64,000 bases of DNA, from NCBI RefSeq assembly GCF_029910235.1, contig NZ_CP112874.1:4011001-4075000 (forward strand). Direction: 5' to 3'. Positions 10,001 through 17,604 of the stretch are shown here, piece after piece; position 1 is the first letter of the stretch; every line of letters starts with the position of its first letter. The notes beneath the pieces were generated by a model. That model did not search any database, was not told the DNA's origin, and worked only from the letters and a program-made list of their open reading frames with translations. The stretch comes from Pseudanabaena galeata CCNP1313. GTDB taxonomy: Bacteria; Cyanobacteriota; Cyanobacteriia; Pseudanabaenales; Pseudanabaenaceae. The translations under genes and the position numbers were made by a program.

Positions 10001-10369
10001 AGTGCGATGAAACCAAATCCCTAACTGATGCGCGTATTTGAGAATGCTCAACGCCGTTCGGCGATCGCCCACACTATCATGTACCGCCCGATTTCCCGTT
10101 TTGCGAAGTTCATGAAACAGGCGATCGATCTGTCCATGAATAATGCCGCGATCGCGCAGTCGATTCAATAACTGCACCTGCGATTCTTCTGTATCCTCGT
10201 AAAGCCCCACCCGCGCCGCAACTAACTTTGCCAAAAATTCGCCATACACCCGTAACCGAAATAAGCAAGCCACAGGATCATTATGATAAGACCGCTCGGC
10301 AAGCGTCCCCAATCTCACCAGTTCGACATCATGCTCTCTCAAAAACGCAAAATTTGACGATGCTTTCAT
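7064..10369 (-). CDS. hsdR: Type I restriction endonuclease subunit HsdR (EcoEI-like)
   Basis: A 1101-residue motor and nuclease subunit. A DUF4145-like N-terminal helical domain (about 10-125) and a coiled coil (about 140-200) come first. The PD-(D/E)XK nuclease core follows (ADYALFVG then GIIEAKRESKD near residue 276). The superfamily 2 helicase has a Walker A motif MATGTGKTK near 418, a DECH box near 526, ITATPA near 580, and motif VI within LGRATRLCPEIGKD. The C-terminal region is of the EcoEI R type. It cleaves DNA after ATP-driven translocation when the HsdS target is unmodified. It starts the minus-strand arm of the operon; hsdM is divergent and more than 800 bases away, with a RAYT gene between. 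Confidence 0.94.
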   Translation of the reverse strand: MKASSNFAFLREHDVELVRLGTLAERSYHNDPVACLFRLRVYGEFLAKLVAARVGLYEDTEESQVQLLNRLRDRGIIHGQIDRLFHELRKTGNRAVHDSVGDRRTALSILKYAHQLGIWFHRTWGKARDFVAPEYCEPTPPEVTARQLESALLDERSARTQAEQLAAEIAQELQTALQHLAEIQAQQAQNSEANIKKIIPRSQAAAAKVELDERETRRLIDTQLRDVGWEVDSEELTYGKGVRPARGRNLAIAEYPTRSGAADYALFVGLQLVGIIEAKRESKDVSGAIDQAHRYGRSIRANDNLQLAKGAPWGDLEPFQVPFVFATNGRPYLAQLDTKSGIWFRDVRRATNQRRAIAGWYSPEGLIDLLDQDFDHAHEQLAQEEFNYGFEMRHYQIKAITAIESALQEDRRSLLLAMATGTGKTKTCIALIYRLLKTKRFRRILFLVDRTSLGHQAIAAFKETKMELLQAFTDIYEMKELKDVTCDRETKVHVATVQSFVRRIMYPSDSSPSPNVDDYDCVLIDECHRGYLLDRELSTIELEFRDFEDYVSKYRRVVEYFDAVRIGITATPALHTSEIFGEPIFQYTYAEAVIDKFLIDYESPHLIQTELAQSGIVWEKGAEIEAIDPRTGKRDLSKTADEVKVEIKDFNKKVITPAFNRVVCEYLAEQIDPVLAEKTLIFCATDDHADLVVKLLKEALIAKYGEVEDEAVQKITGASDRPLELILKYKNEQLPKIAVTVDLLTTGIDVPTICNIVFLRRVNSRILFEQMLGRATRLCPEIGKDRFRVFDAVNIFGVMSQFTEMKPVAVIPKISCEKLVQELTRTSDPRHHQVILPQLFERIQRKMRRANLAKREQLEAIAGLSLEHLLDDLRASKPSQLANWFRDRPDFASVIDLPDDRTIPVFISYHPDRLVAVQRGYGVAEDGSIYSTRPDEYLQMFQKFLADNLNLIPALMVAVQSPKDLTRAQLKELQLLLEENRFRESDLQGAWRDRKNEDIAASIIGFIRQAAIGDALIPYGDRVDRAVRKIMSSRAWTAPQRQLLEKIGKQLKAETIVDREALDRGAFKTECGGFVRLNRTFNGELLAVLASINEEIWQDMG

Positions 10370-10423
10370 GGCATAGCTAAAATATATTACCTAAAATTAT
10401 AGCGAAGTTTGAATATTAAAAAA

Positions 10424-10484
10424 GGGCTTGGAGACCAAGCCCCTACGTATTGAAATTTGTAGGGGCTTGGTCTCCAAGCCCTCT
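10424..10484. repeat. REP pair (REPIN-like) upstream of RAYT
   Basis: Two facing copies of the REP core: GGGCTTGGAGACCAAGCCCC at the left and its reverse complement at the right, about 11 bases apart. Each copy is itself a palindrome around GG(A/T)(G/C)ACC. The same core occurs again on both sides of the neighbouring RAYT gene. Confidence 0.8.
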
Positions 10485-10536
10485 TGATAAAATAAATCAA
10501 ATATTCAAGACCTCTAAATCCCAGATACAACAATAC

Positions 10537-10561
10537 GTAGGGGCTTGGTTTCCAACCCCTC
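10537..10561. repeat. Single REP directly before the RAYT gene
   Basis: GTAGGGGCTTGGTTTCCAA followed by CCCCT: the same core with a GGTTTCC centre. It is 16 bases upstream of the RAYT start and followed by CTTGATA, as is the previous copy. Confidence 0.75.
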
Positions 10562-10577
10562 TTGATACTAATAAAAA

Positions 10578-11114
10578 ATGAAATACAATCCAGACATACA
10601 TTACAGAAGATCAATTCGTTTGCAAGGTTACAACTACAACCAAGCTGGTGCTTATTTCATTACAATCTGTACACAAAATCGAGAATGCCTTTTTGGAGAT
10701 ATTCAAGATGGTAATCATCTTCTCAATGAATTTAGCAAGATTGTCATAGATGTTTGGCAAAATATCCCTATTCACTTCCAAAATATTGGGATAGATGCTT
10801 ACGTCGTTATGCCTAATCATTTTCATGGCATCATTATTATTGAAAAAAGTACAGAAGCATCCACCGCAAAAAAGCGAACATGGAATGAACCAAAATCAAT
10901 GTTAGCTAAGGTTATCGCATACTTTAAATACACAACTACAAAATCTATAAATACAGCTAGACAAACTGCGGGTGTAAGAGTTTGGCAACGAAATTACTAT
11001 GAACATATTATTCGCAGCGAAAATTCTTTGAATCGGTTGCGAGAATATATAGCTAACAATCCTCAGCAATGGGAAATCGATCAACTACATCCACGAAACC
11101 CATCTAAATGGTAA
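10578..11114 (+). CDS. REP-associated tyrosine transposase (RAYT, Y1_Tnp)
   Basis: A 178-residue single-domain transposase of the IS200/IS605-like Y1 family. The HUH metal-binding motif is in MPNHFHGIIII (residues about 77-87). The catalytic tyrosine candidates are in RNYYEHIIR near residue 140, followed by SLNRLREYIANNP, typical of RAYTs. These proteins nick single-stranded REP hairpins and are thought to spread REP sequences. REP palindromes lie on both sides (10424-10484, 10537-10561 and 11124-11148), as expected for a RAYT locus. The gene sits between the divergent hsdR and hsdM arms and separates the subunits of the restriction system. Confidence 0.9.
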   Translation: MKYNPDIHYRRSIRLQGYNYNQAGAYFITICTQNRECLFGDIQDGNHLLNEFSKIVIDVWQNIPIHFQNIGIDAYVVMPNHFHGIIIIEKSTEASTAKKRTWNEPKSMLAKVIAYFKYTTTKSINTARQTAGVRVWQRNYYEHIIRSENSLNRLREYIANNPQQWEIDQLHPRNPSKW

Positions 11115-11123
11115 ATATTGAAA

Positions 11124-11148
11124 GAGGGTTTGGAGACCAAACCCCTAC
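11124..11148. repeat. REP downstream of RAYT
   Basis: GAGGGTTTGGAGACCAAACCCCT matches the REP core upstream of the RAYT, in the orientation of the 10424 copy. It starts 10 bases after the RAYT stop. Confidence 0.75.
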
Positions 11149-11212
11149 AATGATCGTGTTATGGGTTAAATTGTTCAAATCTATGACAAGCCCACATCTG
11201 TAACAAAGCTCA

Positions 11213-12625
11213 ATGACCGTAACCTCTGATATCGTCCAAAAACTCTGGAACCTTTGCAATATCTTGCGTGATGATGGCATCACCTATTTGCAATATTTAA
11301 CAGAACTAACCTATCTCCTGTTTCTCAAAATGGCGCAGGAAACCGATACAGAGATAGGCTTACCAGAGGGCTATCGGTGGCAAGATTTATCATCAAAAGA
11401 TGGGATCGAGCTAAAAAACTTCTACAAGTCCATGCTAGATCATTTGGGTTCGAGCGCCTCTTCACCACAAGTACAAGCAATCTTTGTCAATGCTCAAACC
11501 TCTCTCAAGGAGCCGCGCATAATTAAGAAACTAGTTCAGAGTATTGATGAACTCGACTGGTTTTCCGATCATCGCGATGACTTTGGCGACCTCTACGAAG
11601 GACTACTGCAAAAGAACTCTGAAGAAAAGAAATCAGGAGCAGGTCAATACTTCACCCCTCGACCGCTCATTGATAGCATGGTCACGCTACTCAAACCCCA
11701 AGCAGGAGAACTCATCCAAGATCCCGCCGCAGGGACAGGTGGATTCTTAATTGCCAGTCACGCCTACATCAAGCAACAACTAGGCGGCGATATATTCACA
11801 CTCTCCGAAGTCGAACAAGAATTTCAACGCAAACACGCTTTCTATGGCATCGAACTCGTTCAAGATGCCCACCGCCTATTGTTAATGAATTTACTACTTC
11901 ACGGCATTGAAAGCGATGTCAAACTTGGAGATTCCCTCTCATCAGAAGGTCAAAATCTCGCCAAAGCCGACATCATTCTCAGCAATCCCCCGTTCGGTAC
12001 TAAAAAAGGCGGCGGAATGCCCACCCGTGATGACTTCACCTTTGCCACATCCAATAAGCAGTTAGCCTTTCTCCAACATATCTATCGCAATCTCAAGCCC
12101 AAAGGACGCGCCGCGATTGTCCTTCCTGACAACGTTCTCTTTGAAGATGGTCAGGGCAAATCCATTCGCGCTGATCTAATGGACAAATGCAATTTGCATA
12201 CAATCTTGCGACTACCCACAGGCATCTTCTATGCCCAAGGCGTAAAGACGAACGTGTTATTTTTCCAACGGGGCACAACTGAGAAAAATAATACTCAAGA
12301 AATTTGGTTCTACGATATGCGAACCAATATGCCCAACTTCGGTAAGCGGATTCCCCTAACTCGCGATCGCTTTGCGGATTTCGAGTTAGCCTATGGTGAA
12401 GATCCCAATGGGAAAAGCGATCGCAAGGAACAGGAAAGATTTCGATGCTTTAGCCGAGAAGAAATTGCTAAACGTGGCGAAAATCTCGATATCTCATGGT
12501 TACGCGATGACAGCCTCCAGTCCAGTGAAGACCTCCCCGAACCCGATGCGATCGCTGCCGACATTCTCGACAAATTACGCACTGCGATCGCCGAAATGGA
12601 AGCCCTAAGCGATTTACTGAACTAA
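11213..12625 (+). CDS. hsdM: Type I restriction-modification DNA methyltransferase HsdM
   Basis: A 470-residue N6-adenine methyltransferase subunit. An N-terminal HsdM helical domain (about 1-130) precedes the SAM-dependent domain with motif I DPAAGTGGF near residue 172 and the catalytic NPPFGT motif near 258. A GQYFTP phrase upstream of motif I is typical of the family. It methylates the sequence read by HsdS and so protects host DNA. It is transcribed away from hsdR, with a RAYT and REPs between. Its stop codon TAA is also the first three bases of a family D inverted repeat. Confidence 0.95.
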   Translation: MTVTSDIVQKLWNLCNILRDDGITYLQYLTELTYLLFLKMAQETDTEIGLPEGYRWQDLSSKDGIELKNFYKSMLDHLGSSASSPQVQAIFVNAQTSLKEPRIIKKLVQSIDELDWFSDHRDDFGDLYEGLLQKNSEEKKSGAGQYFTPRPLIDSMVTLLKPQAGELIQDPAAGTGGFLIASHAYIKQQLGGDIFTLSEVEQEFQRKHAFYGIELVQDAHRLLLMNLLLHGIESDVKLGDSLSSEGQNLAKADIILSNPPFGTKKGGGMPTRDDFTFATSNKQLAFLQHIYRNLKPKGRAAIVLPDNVLFEDGQGKSIRADLMDKCNLHTILRLPTGIFYAQGVKTNVLFFQRGTTEKNNTQEIWFYDMRTNMPNFGKRIPLTRDRFADFELAYGEDPNGKSDRKEQERFRCFSREEIAKRGENLDISWLRDDSLQSSEDLPEPDAIAADILDKLRTAIAEMEALSDLLN

Positions 12626-12660
12626 CGTGAGTTCGATGCACATTTGTCGAACTCACGTTG
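12623..12660. repeat. Inverted-repeat element, family D (minimal copy)
   Basis: TAACGTGAGTTCGA faces TCGAACTCACGTT with only ten bases between. The first TAA is the hsdM stop codon. The same ends bound longer elements at 21112-21226 and 56274-56387, so this is a stripped copy. As a hairpin it may also terminate hsdM and the convergent regulator gene. Confidence 0.75.
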
Positions 12661-12664
12661 CAAT

Positions 12665-13585
12665 CTAGGTAATGGTATTCGTAAAATCGGCATCCGCTAA
12701 CACTGCCTCACTAAAATTCACGCCCCGCAAATTTGCCCCCGTAAAATTTACACCACCCAAATTCGCGGCGGTGAAATTAGCACCTTTGAGATTTGCTCCA
12801 CTGAGATCCGCGCCCATTAATAATGCTTCTGTAAAATTTGCCTTTTGCAAACAAGCCTCACTAACGATCGCCCCCGCTAAATTTGCGCCGACAAACTTGG
12901 TCTCGATCGCTGACAACTCACATAAGTCCGCCAGCATTAATTTGGCATTGGTAAAGTCCGCACCACTCAAATTTGCGCCATTGAGTTTCGCGCTTACCAA
13001 ATTCATCAGCCTAAAGTTGCGTTTACCCACGGAATATAGATACAAAACCTCTTGACTGCGATTACTAAAGAGATTGCCGAAGTTGGGGCGATCGCTTTGA
13101 TCGGCTGATTCTTCCAGAGCCATCGCATCGGTAGCTTCACTGATTAGGTTGAGCAGAGGATTTTGGGTTAGCTCCGCACTACTAAAATCATGATCGGGAA
13201 GTGACTCCACAATGCGATCGAGCCGTTGAGCAACATTTTGGCGCTGGGTCATCAGTTCTTGGATTTGCAGATCGAGTTTGCGGAGATGTTGCTGCACCAT
13301 TTGTTTAAAAGTGGCGTAGGGGATAGTTTGGGCGGCTTGTAAATCCAATAACTGTTTGATTTCCTCAAGGGATAACCCAAAGGCTTTGGCACTTTGAATA
13401 AATAACAGCCGCTCTAGGGCATCGGTGGCATAGAGCCGATAACCCTGTGGCGATCGCAGGGGCGCAAGCAGTAAACCTAAACGTTCGTAATAGCGAATCG
13501 TTGGGGACGGAATCTCGACTAAGCGGCTTAGTTCGCCGATCAGCCAACCACGGGCGCTATTTTGAACGGGTTCGCTGGATTCCAT
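12665..13585 (-). CDS. MerR-family regulator fused to pentapeptide repeats
   Basis: A protein of about 306 residues. The N-terminal MerR winged helix-turn-helix is clear (WLIGELSRLVEIPSPTIRYY, then ERLGLL and SPQGYRLY), followed by a dimerising helix (about residues 90-140). The C-terminal ~130 residues are pentapeptide repeats of the A(D/N)Lxx type (KLNGANLSGADFTNAKL, GANLKGANFTAANL), which fold as a right-handed beta-helix. I use ATG 13585 because the longer frame begins with TTG inside a likely MerR operator. The sensed signal is unknown; the beta-helix replaces the usual ligand or metal domain. It is divergent from the DUF4114/RTX gene and may control it. Confidence 0.82.
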   Translation of the reverse strand: MESSEPVQNSARGWLIGELSRLVEIPSPTIRYYERLGLLLAPLRSPQGYRLYATDALERLLFIQSAKAFGLSLEEIKQLLDLQAAQTIPYATFKQMVQQHLRKLDLQIQELMTQRQNVAQRLDRIVESLPDHDFSSAELTQNPLLNLISEATDAMALEESADQSDRPNFGNLFSNRSQEVLYLYSVGKRNFRLMNLVSAKLNGANLSGADFTNAKLMLADLCELSAIETKFVGANLAGAIVSEACLQKANFTEALLMGADLSGANLKGANFTAANLGGVNFTGANLRGVNFSEAVLADADFTNTIT

Positions 13586-13632
13586 AGAACGATTGATAAG
13601 TTTTTTTAATAGGTTATTTGATTTTAGGGATC

Positions 13633-13664
13633 TTGACCTTGCAGCTAACTGCAAGCTCTAACGT
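13633..13664 (+). promoter_or_regulatory. Candidate MerR-type operator/promoter
   Basis: CTTGCAG and CTGCAAG form a perfect seven-base dyad with a four-base centre (CTAA). The dyad lies between a -35-like TTGACC (13633-13638) and a -10-like TAACGT (13659-13664). The spacer is 20 bases, longer than standard and typical of promoters activated by MerR proteins. It points toward the DUF4114 gene at 13758 and is 50-70 bases upstream of the MerR ATG at 13585, so it could serve both. This is inferred from pattern only. Confidence 0.5.
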
Positions 13665-13757
13665 AAGTGTTATGGGATGGGAAAGCGCCAAAAGCAATAG
13701 AAAGCAGCCCAAGGGAATCGACTAAAGACGTAAGCAATAAATTAAGGATAGATAACC

Positions 13758-16700
13758 ATGTCACTACAAGCAACATCACAGGGAACATTCACGGTTGGGG
13801 CAACAGGCAAACTAAGTTTTGATTTTCTATTTGATGGTGGTCAATTTCAAGGCGAACTTGCCATATTCAGCTTGAAGGGAATGGAAAGTCTAGAAGTCGG
13901 TTCCGATGCATTTAATCAAGAAGCGGCTCGTCGCGCCCTGACCAATTCCACCCAAGGTCGCATTCTGGTTGCTGATAGTTCTGAAGGTGCAAAGTTTAGC
14001 GCTGAACTAGATTGGGAACCAAATTATAATAGCGGCGATTACAAAGGAATTAGAAATTTCTCCATGCAAGCAGGCGATCAGGTAGCCTTCATGTTGATTT
14101 CTAATGGAACTGTTAGCCAAACCTTTAATACTTTAGCTAGTGGATTAGATCTAGGACTAAGACAACCCTTATTCTCGATTAGCGCCGCTAACCCCGATCT
14201 TAGCAATCAGTTTTCTCAAGTTACTGATGTTGCGGGTAAAGGTAATCTCTTCGCGATGGAAGATGTCCGTCTCAAGGGTGGCTCTGACTATGACTATAAC
14301 GATGTGGTATTCCAATTAACAGGAGCCGAAGGTAATGATATTCCTGCCCTTGAGGATGTTGGTGCATCCACTAAGGATTGGACAGAAACAGCGATCGGCA
14401 AACAAATCATTGATTATGCCAGCCGTCCTACCTTTGATTCTGGAGTGTTTCGTGTAGATGCATCGGGTCAAGTCGGTGTGGACTATCTCTATGATGGTGG
14501 TTGGTATCAAGGAGAAATGGCAATCTTTAGCCTTAAGGGAATGGAAGGATTAAAGGTTAACTCTAATGAGTTTGTGCAAGAAGCAACCCGCCGCGCCCTG
14601 AGTGGCTCTACTCAAGGACATATCGTGATTAAAGATCGCACAGAAGGCGCAAAATATACGGCTAAATTTGCATGGGAAGATGGATTTAATAGCGGAGCTT
14701 ATCTAGGTGTCAAAACCTATGCCATGAATGCGGGTGAAGACTTTGCGGTGATGCTGATTCAAAATAGCACCGTCCAAGAACTTGCCAATGATGTCACCAA
14801 AATGTGGTCTGGCAATCGCTTACCAATTTTCTCAATTCCCCAAGCTAATATCGGCGCACCTAGCAGCGTTCGCCAAATCGTTGATGTCACGGGCAAGGGT
14901 GACACCTTTGGCATGGAAGATGTGCGGACTGACTGGGGAAATGCTTCCGATCGCGATTACAACGATATGGTTTTTCGCTTCACAGGTGCAAAGGGTGTCG
15001 CCCCTTTGATGGATACCCATGTGAATCGCGATCGCGATTGGCGCGATTCTTCCGTAGGTCGAGAATTGATACAGTATGCCACCCGTCCTGACTATAGCGG
15101 CGGCATTTTTGACACAGGCGAATCTGGTAAAGTTCGCATTGACTATCTCTATGATGGTGGTTGGTATGAAAGCGAATTAGCAATTTTCAGTCTGGATGGC
15201 ATGGAAAATTTCAAAGCGGGATCGACAGAATTCATTCAAGAAGCATCCCGCCGCGCTCTCAGTGATTCCAATCTTGGCTATGTCGTCACCAAGGATCGCA
15301 CCGATGCAGCGAAGTTCTCCGACAAGGTGGCATGGGAAGCGGACTTTAATTCTGGTGTATACAAAGGCGCTCAAACCTTCAATATGGCTCCGCGTGGACA
15401 TTTTGCCTTCATGTTGGTACAAAACAATACCGTCGCGGCGATCGCTAACGATATCAGCATCATCAAGCAAACTGGCAACCTGCCCATCTTCTCAATTCCT
15501 GAAGCGAATCCCTTCGGCACAGCGATCGGGCAAATGGTCAATGTCGATGGCAAAAACACCTATGCCTTTGAAGATAATCGGGTGGACTTGCCCAATCTTT
15601 CCGATCGCGACTATAACGACATCGTGATTCAAGTCAAGGGCGCGACCAGTGATGTACCTCTGATGAATAGCTTGGTCAATCCCGAACGCGACTGGCGCAG
15701 TTCTACCACTGGACAACAGCTACTCAACTATGCCAATCGTTCTGAATATGACAAAGGCGTAATTTCCTCAGGGCAATCTGGCAGCCTCGAAGTGGAATTC
15801 CTTTACGATGGAGGTGCATATAGAGGCGATGTTGGTATTTTTAGTCTCGATGGCATGGAGATCTATGCTGCGGGATCGGCGGCTTTTATTGCGGAAGCAG
15901 CTCGTCGTGCAGCCAGTAACTCGACCCAAGGTCATGTATTAATCAGTGATACTACCGATGCTGCTAAGTTTACTGGTGGTTTAGATTGGGAATCTAACTT
16001 TAACTCTGGTACATTCCAAGGAACCAGAAGCCTCAATCTTAATCCCAACAGTGCCTATGGGGTCATCCAAGTTCCCAATGGTCGAATTAGCGAAGTTGTT
16101 GCTAATCCTGCGATCGACGGCACTAAACGTCCTCTGTTCTCCATGCTCGACAACAATCCTAGCCGCAGTTTCCAAATGGGTAAAATTGATGTGGGTAATG
16201 GCTCCTATGTCATCGCCCTCGAAGATCAACGCCTTGATGGAGCCAGCGATCGCGACTACAACGATATTATCTTCCGTGTTAAGGGTGATATTTCCATCAG
16301 TGCCGATACCTTGGATCGGGTGATGGCATCGAGTAAAGATTGGCGATCGACCGATATGGGTAAAGCCCTGATCGACTATGCCAGCAATCCCACTGCCGCT
16401 ACCACTAGCCGATCAATTTTTGGTTTTAGCTGGAGCGACACATTGATCGGAACTGATGCAAGTGAATTTATTTCTGGCGGTGCAGGTAATGACATCCTAA
16501 TTGGTGGCAAGGGCAATGATATTCTGGTCGGCGGATCAGGTAACGATACTTTCCAGTTTAATCATATCAATGAGGCTGGTGACACAATTCTCGACTTTGG
16601 TGCAGGTGACATGATCAACCTGCGAGGTGTATTTAGCTCCATTAATTACACAGGCACTAATGCGATCGCTGATGGCATTCTCCAATTCCAACAACTCGGA

Positions 16701-16817
16701 GCCAATACCGTTATTCAAGTTGTTTCCGATGGTTTAGGCAATACTAATAATTTTATAGATTTAGTGACCGTTAACAATACTGGTATTGCTTCTGTTCGCA
16801 ACAGCCTAATCTTTTAA
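13758..16817 (+). CDS. Large DUF4114-repeat protein with RTX calcium-binding tail
   Basis: A 1019-residue protein of four ~210-residue repeats followed by an RTX end. Each repeat has a YDGGxYxxE(L/M)AIFSLxGME-like strand block, an EAxRRA segment, and a DUF4114 block ending in the acidic motif ED(V/N/Q)R...SDxDYND(V/M/I)VF. Copies of this motif lie near residues 168-183, 385-405, 605-625 and 820-840. Residues about 905-940 contain nonapeptide RTX repeats (GGAGNDILIGGKGND, then LVGGSGNDTF). RTX proteins are exported by type I secretion through a C-terminal signal. No Sec signal peptide is seen, and no secretion genes lie nearby. A surface or extracellular calcium-dependent role is inferred. Confidence 0.88.
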   Translation: MSLQATSQGTFTVGATGKLSFDFLFDGGQFQGELAIFSLKGMESLEVGSDAFNQEAARRALTNSTQGRILVADSSEGAKFSAELDWEPNYNSGDYKGIRNFSMQAGDQVAFMLISNGTVSQTFNTLASGLDLGLRQPLFSISAANPDLSNQFSQVTDVAGKGNLFAMEDVRLKGGSDYDYNDVVFQLTGAEGNDIPALEDVGASTKDWTETAIGKQIIDYASRPTFDSGVFRVDASGQVGVDYLYDGGWYQGEMAIFSLKGMEGLKVNSNEFVQEATRRALSGSTQGHIVIKDRTEGAKYTAKFAWEDGFNSGAYLGVKTYAMNAGEDFAVMLIQNSTVQELANDVTKMWSGNRLPIFSIPQANIGAPSSVRQIVDVTGKGDTFGMEDVRTDWGNASDRDYNDMVFRFTGAKGVAPLMDTHVNRDRDWRDSSVGRELIQYATRPDYSGGIFDTGESGKVRIDYLYDGGWYESELAIFSLDGMENFKAGSTEFIQEASRRALSDSNLGYVVTKDRTDAAKFSDKVAWEADFNSGVYKGAQTFNMAPRGHFAFMLVQNNTVAAIANDISIIKQTGNLPIFSIPEANPFGTAIGQMVNVDGKNTYAFEDNRVDLPNLSDRDYNDIVIQVKGATSDVPLMNSLVNPERDWRSSTTGQQLLNYANRSEYDKGVISSGQSGSLEVEFLYDGGAYRGDVGIFSLDGMEIYAAGSAAFIAEAARRAASNSTQGHVLISDTTDAAKFTGGLDWESNFNSGTFQGTRSLNLNPNSAYGVIQVPNGRISEVVANPAIDGTKRPLFSMLDNNPSRSFQMGKIDVGNGSYVIALEDQRLDGASDRDYNDIIFRVKGDISISADTLDRVMASSKDWRSTDMGKALIDYASNPTAATTSRSIFGFSWSDTLIGTDASEFISGGAGNDILIGGKGNDILVGGSGNDTFQFNHINEAGDTILDFGAGDMINLRGVFSSINYTGTNAIADGILQFQQLGANTVIQVVSDGLGNTNNFIDLVTVNNTGIASVRNSLIF

Positions 16818-16827
16818 TCGTTGACTC

Positions 16828-16866
16828 AAAGATAAGTGGCGGCGCGAAGCGCCGCCACTTATCTTT
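16828..16866. terminator. Perfect GAA-loop hairpin after the DUF4114 gene
   Basis: An 18-base perfect stem (AAAGATAAGTGGCGGCGC and its complement) closes on the three-base loop GAA, ten bases past the stop. It is one of a set of hairpins with the shared core GGCGGCGCGAAGCGCCGCC but copy-specific outer arms. It could terminate transcription, although related hairpins also occur between divergent genes. Confidence 0.6.
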
Positions 16867-16872
16867 GGATAT

Positions 16873-17562
16873 CTTACGTGAAAGTTGCCAAGACCCTCAC
16901 CCCTAGACCCTCTCCCAAAAGCTACCGTGTACACACAAGTCTCTCTGTCTACGTTTGAGGGTTTAGATCCCCCCAACCCCCCTTAGAAAAGCTACCGTGT
17001 ACACACAAGTCATAAAACCTAATCAAGTCAACAATTAATCGCCCCCTAGCCCCCAATTCTGGGGGAACAAGAAATTAAAACTGATGTTACGTAGAACTTA
17101 GATGGTAGACCACTTGCTGCTAGCGAAGCAGGGCAAGCACGGGGGCATTGCCCCTACCTCAAAATTTAGAGGTTACTGTAGGGGCTGTGCCCCCGTGCCA
17201 GCCCTAGACCTTTGCTATGTCAGGAATTCCTTCCACGTAACATCAGTTAAAAGTCTTTCAAAGTCCCCCAGAATTGGGGGATTTAGGGGGCTTAGATCAG
17301 TCGAAACGTAGGCAGTTAGACTTGTGTGTACACGGTAGCCTTTTTAAGGGGGGCTAGGGGGATCTAAACCCTCAAACGTAGACAGAGAGACTTGTGTGTA
17401 CACGGCAGCTTAGGAAAGGGGGGAGAATTTTCTTCTTCCCCCTTTTCTAAGGGGGATTGAGGGGGATCATTAGTAACTCACGCTATAACTGATGACTTGT
17501 GTGTACACGGTAGCTTGATGGGAGAGGGGGCTGGGGGGTGAGGGTTTCATGTAACATCAGTT
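16873..17562. repeat. Nested cluster of palindromic elements (about five levels)
   Basis: Symmetrical ends pair from the outside inward. Outer shell: CCCTCACCCCTAGACCCTCTCCC (16895-16917) faces GGGAGAGGGGGCTGGGGGGTGAGGG (17520-17544), closed by a family A end (17548-17562). Next, a 21-base sequence starting GCTACCGTGTACACACAAGT occurs at 16921 and 16991 and inverted at 17319, 17389 and 17494. The block after the 16921 copy (TACGTTTGAGGGTTTAGATC) is mirrored at about 17361-17380. Inside is a CCCCCAATTCTGGGGG palindrome pair (17041-17068 and 17263-17291). Innermost is a family A element (17079-17248). This reads as successive insertions of small inverted-repeat elements into one another. Confidence 0.8.
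17079..17248. repeat. Inverted-repeat element, family A (innermost of the nest)
   Basis: It runs from AACTGATGTTACGTAGAA to TTCCACGTAACATCAGTT, 170 bases, with the same GGGGCATTGCCCCTAC / GTAGGGGCTGTGCCCC core as the element at 1977-2144 but diverged between the ends. It interrupts the CCCCCAATTCTGGGGG palindrome pair, which shows that it inserted last. Confidence 0.8.
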
Positions 17563-17604
17563 CTTAGTATGATCAAAATAACAGCCAAGAATATTTTCAA
17601 GTAG

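Noticed and set aside
10387..10614. A 75-residue minus-strand open frame before the RAYT
   Set aside because: It is made of the REP repeats (WKPSPY / WRPSPY phrases recur with each REP) and overlaps the RAYT start.
17102..17311. A 69-residue open frame
   Set aside because: It lies entirely within nested palindromic repeats and has no protein character.
16873..17562. A CRISPR-like array
   Set aside because: The 20-base repeats are in both orientations at irregular spacing and pair with each other as inverted ends; there is no direct-repeat and spacer pattern and no cas gene.
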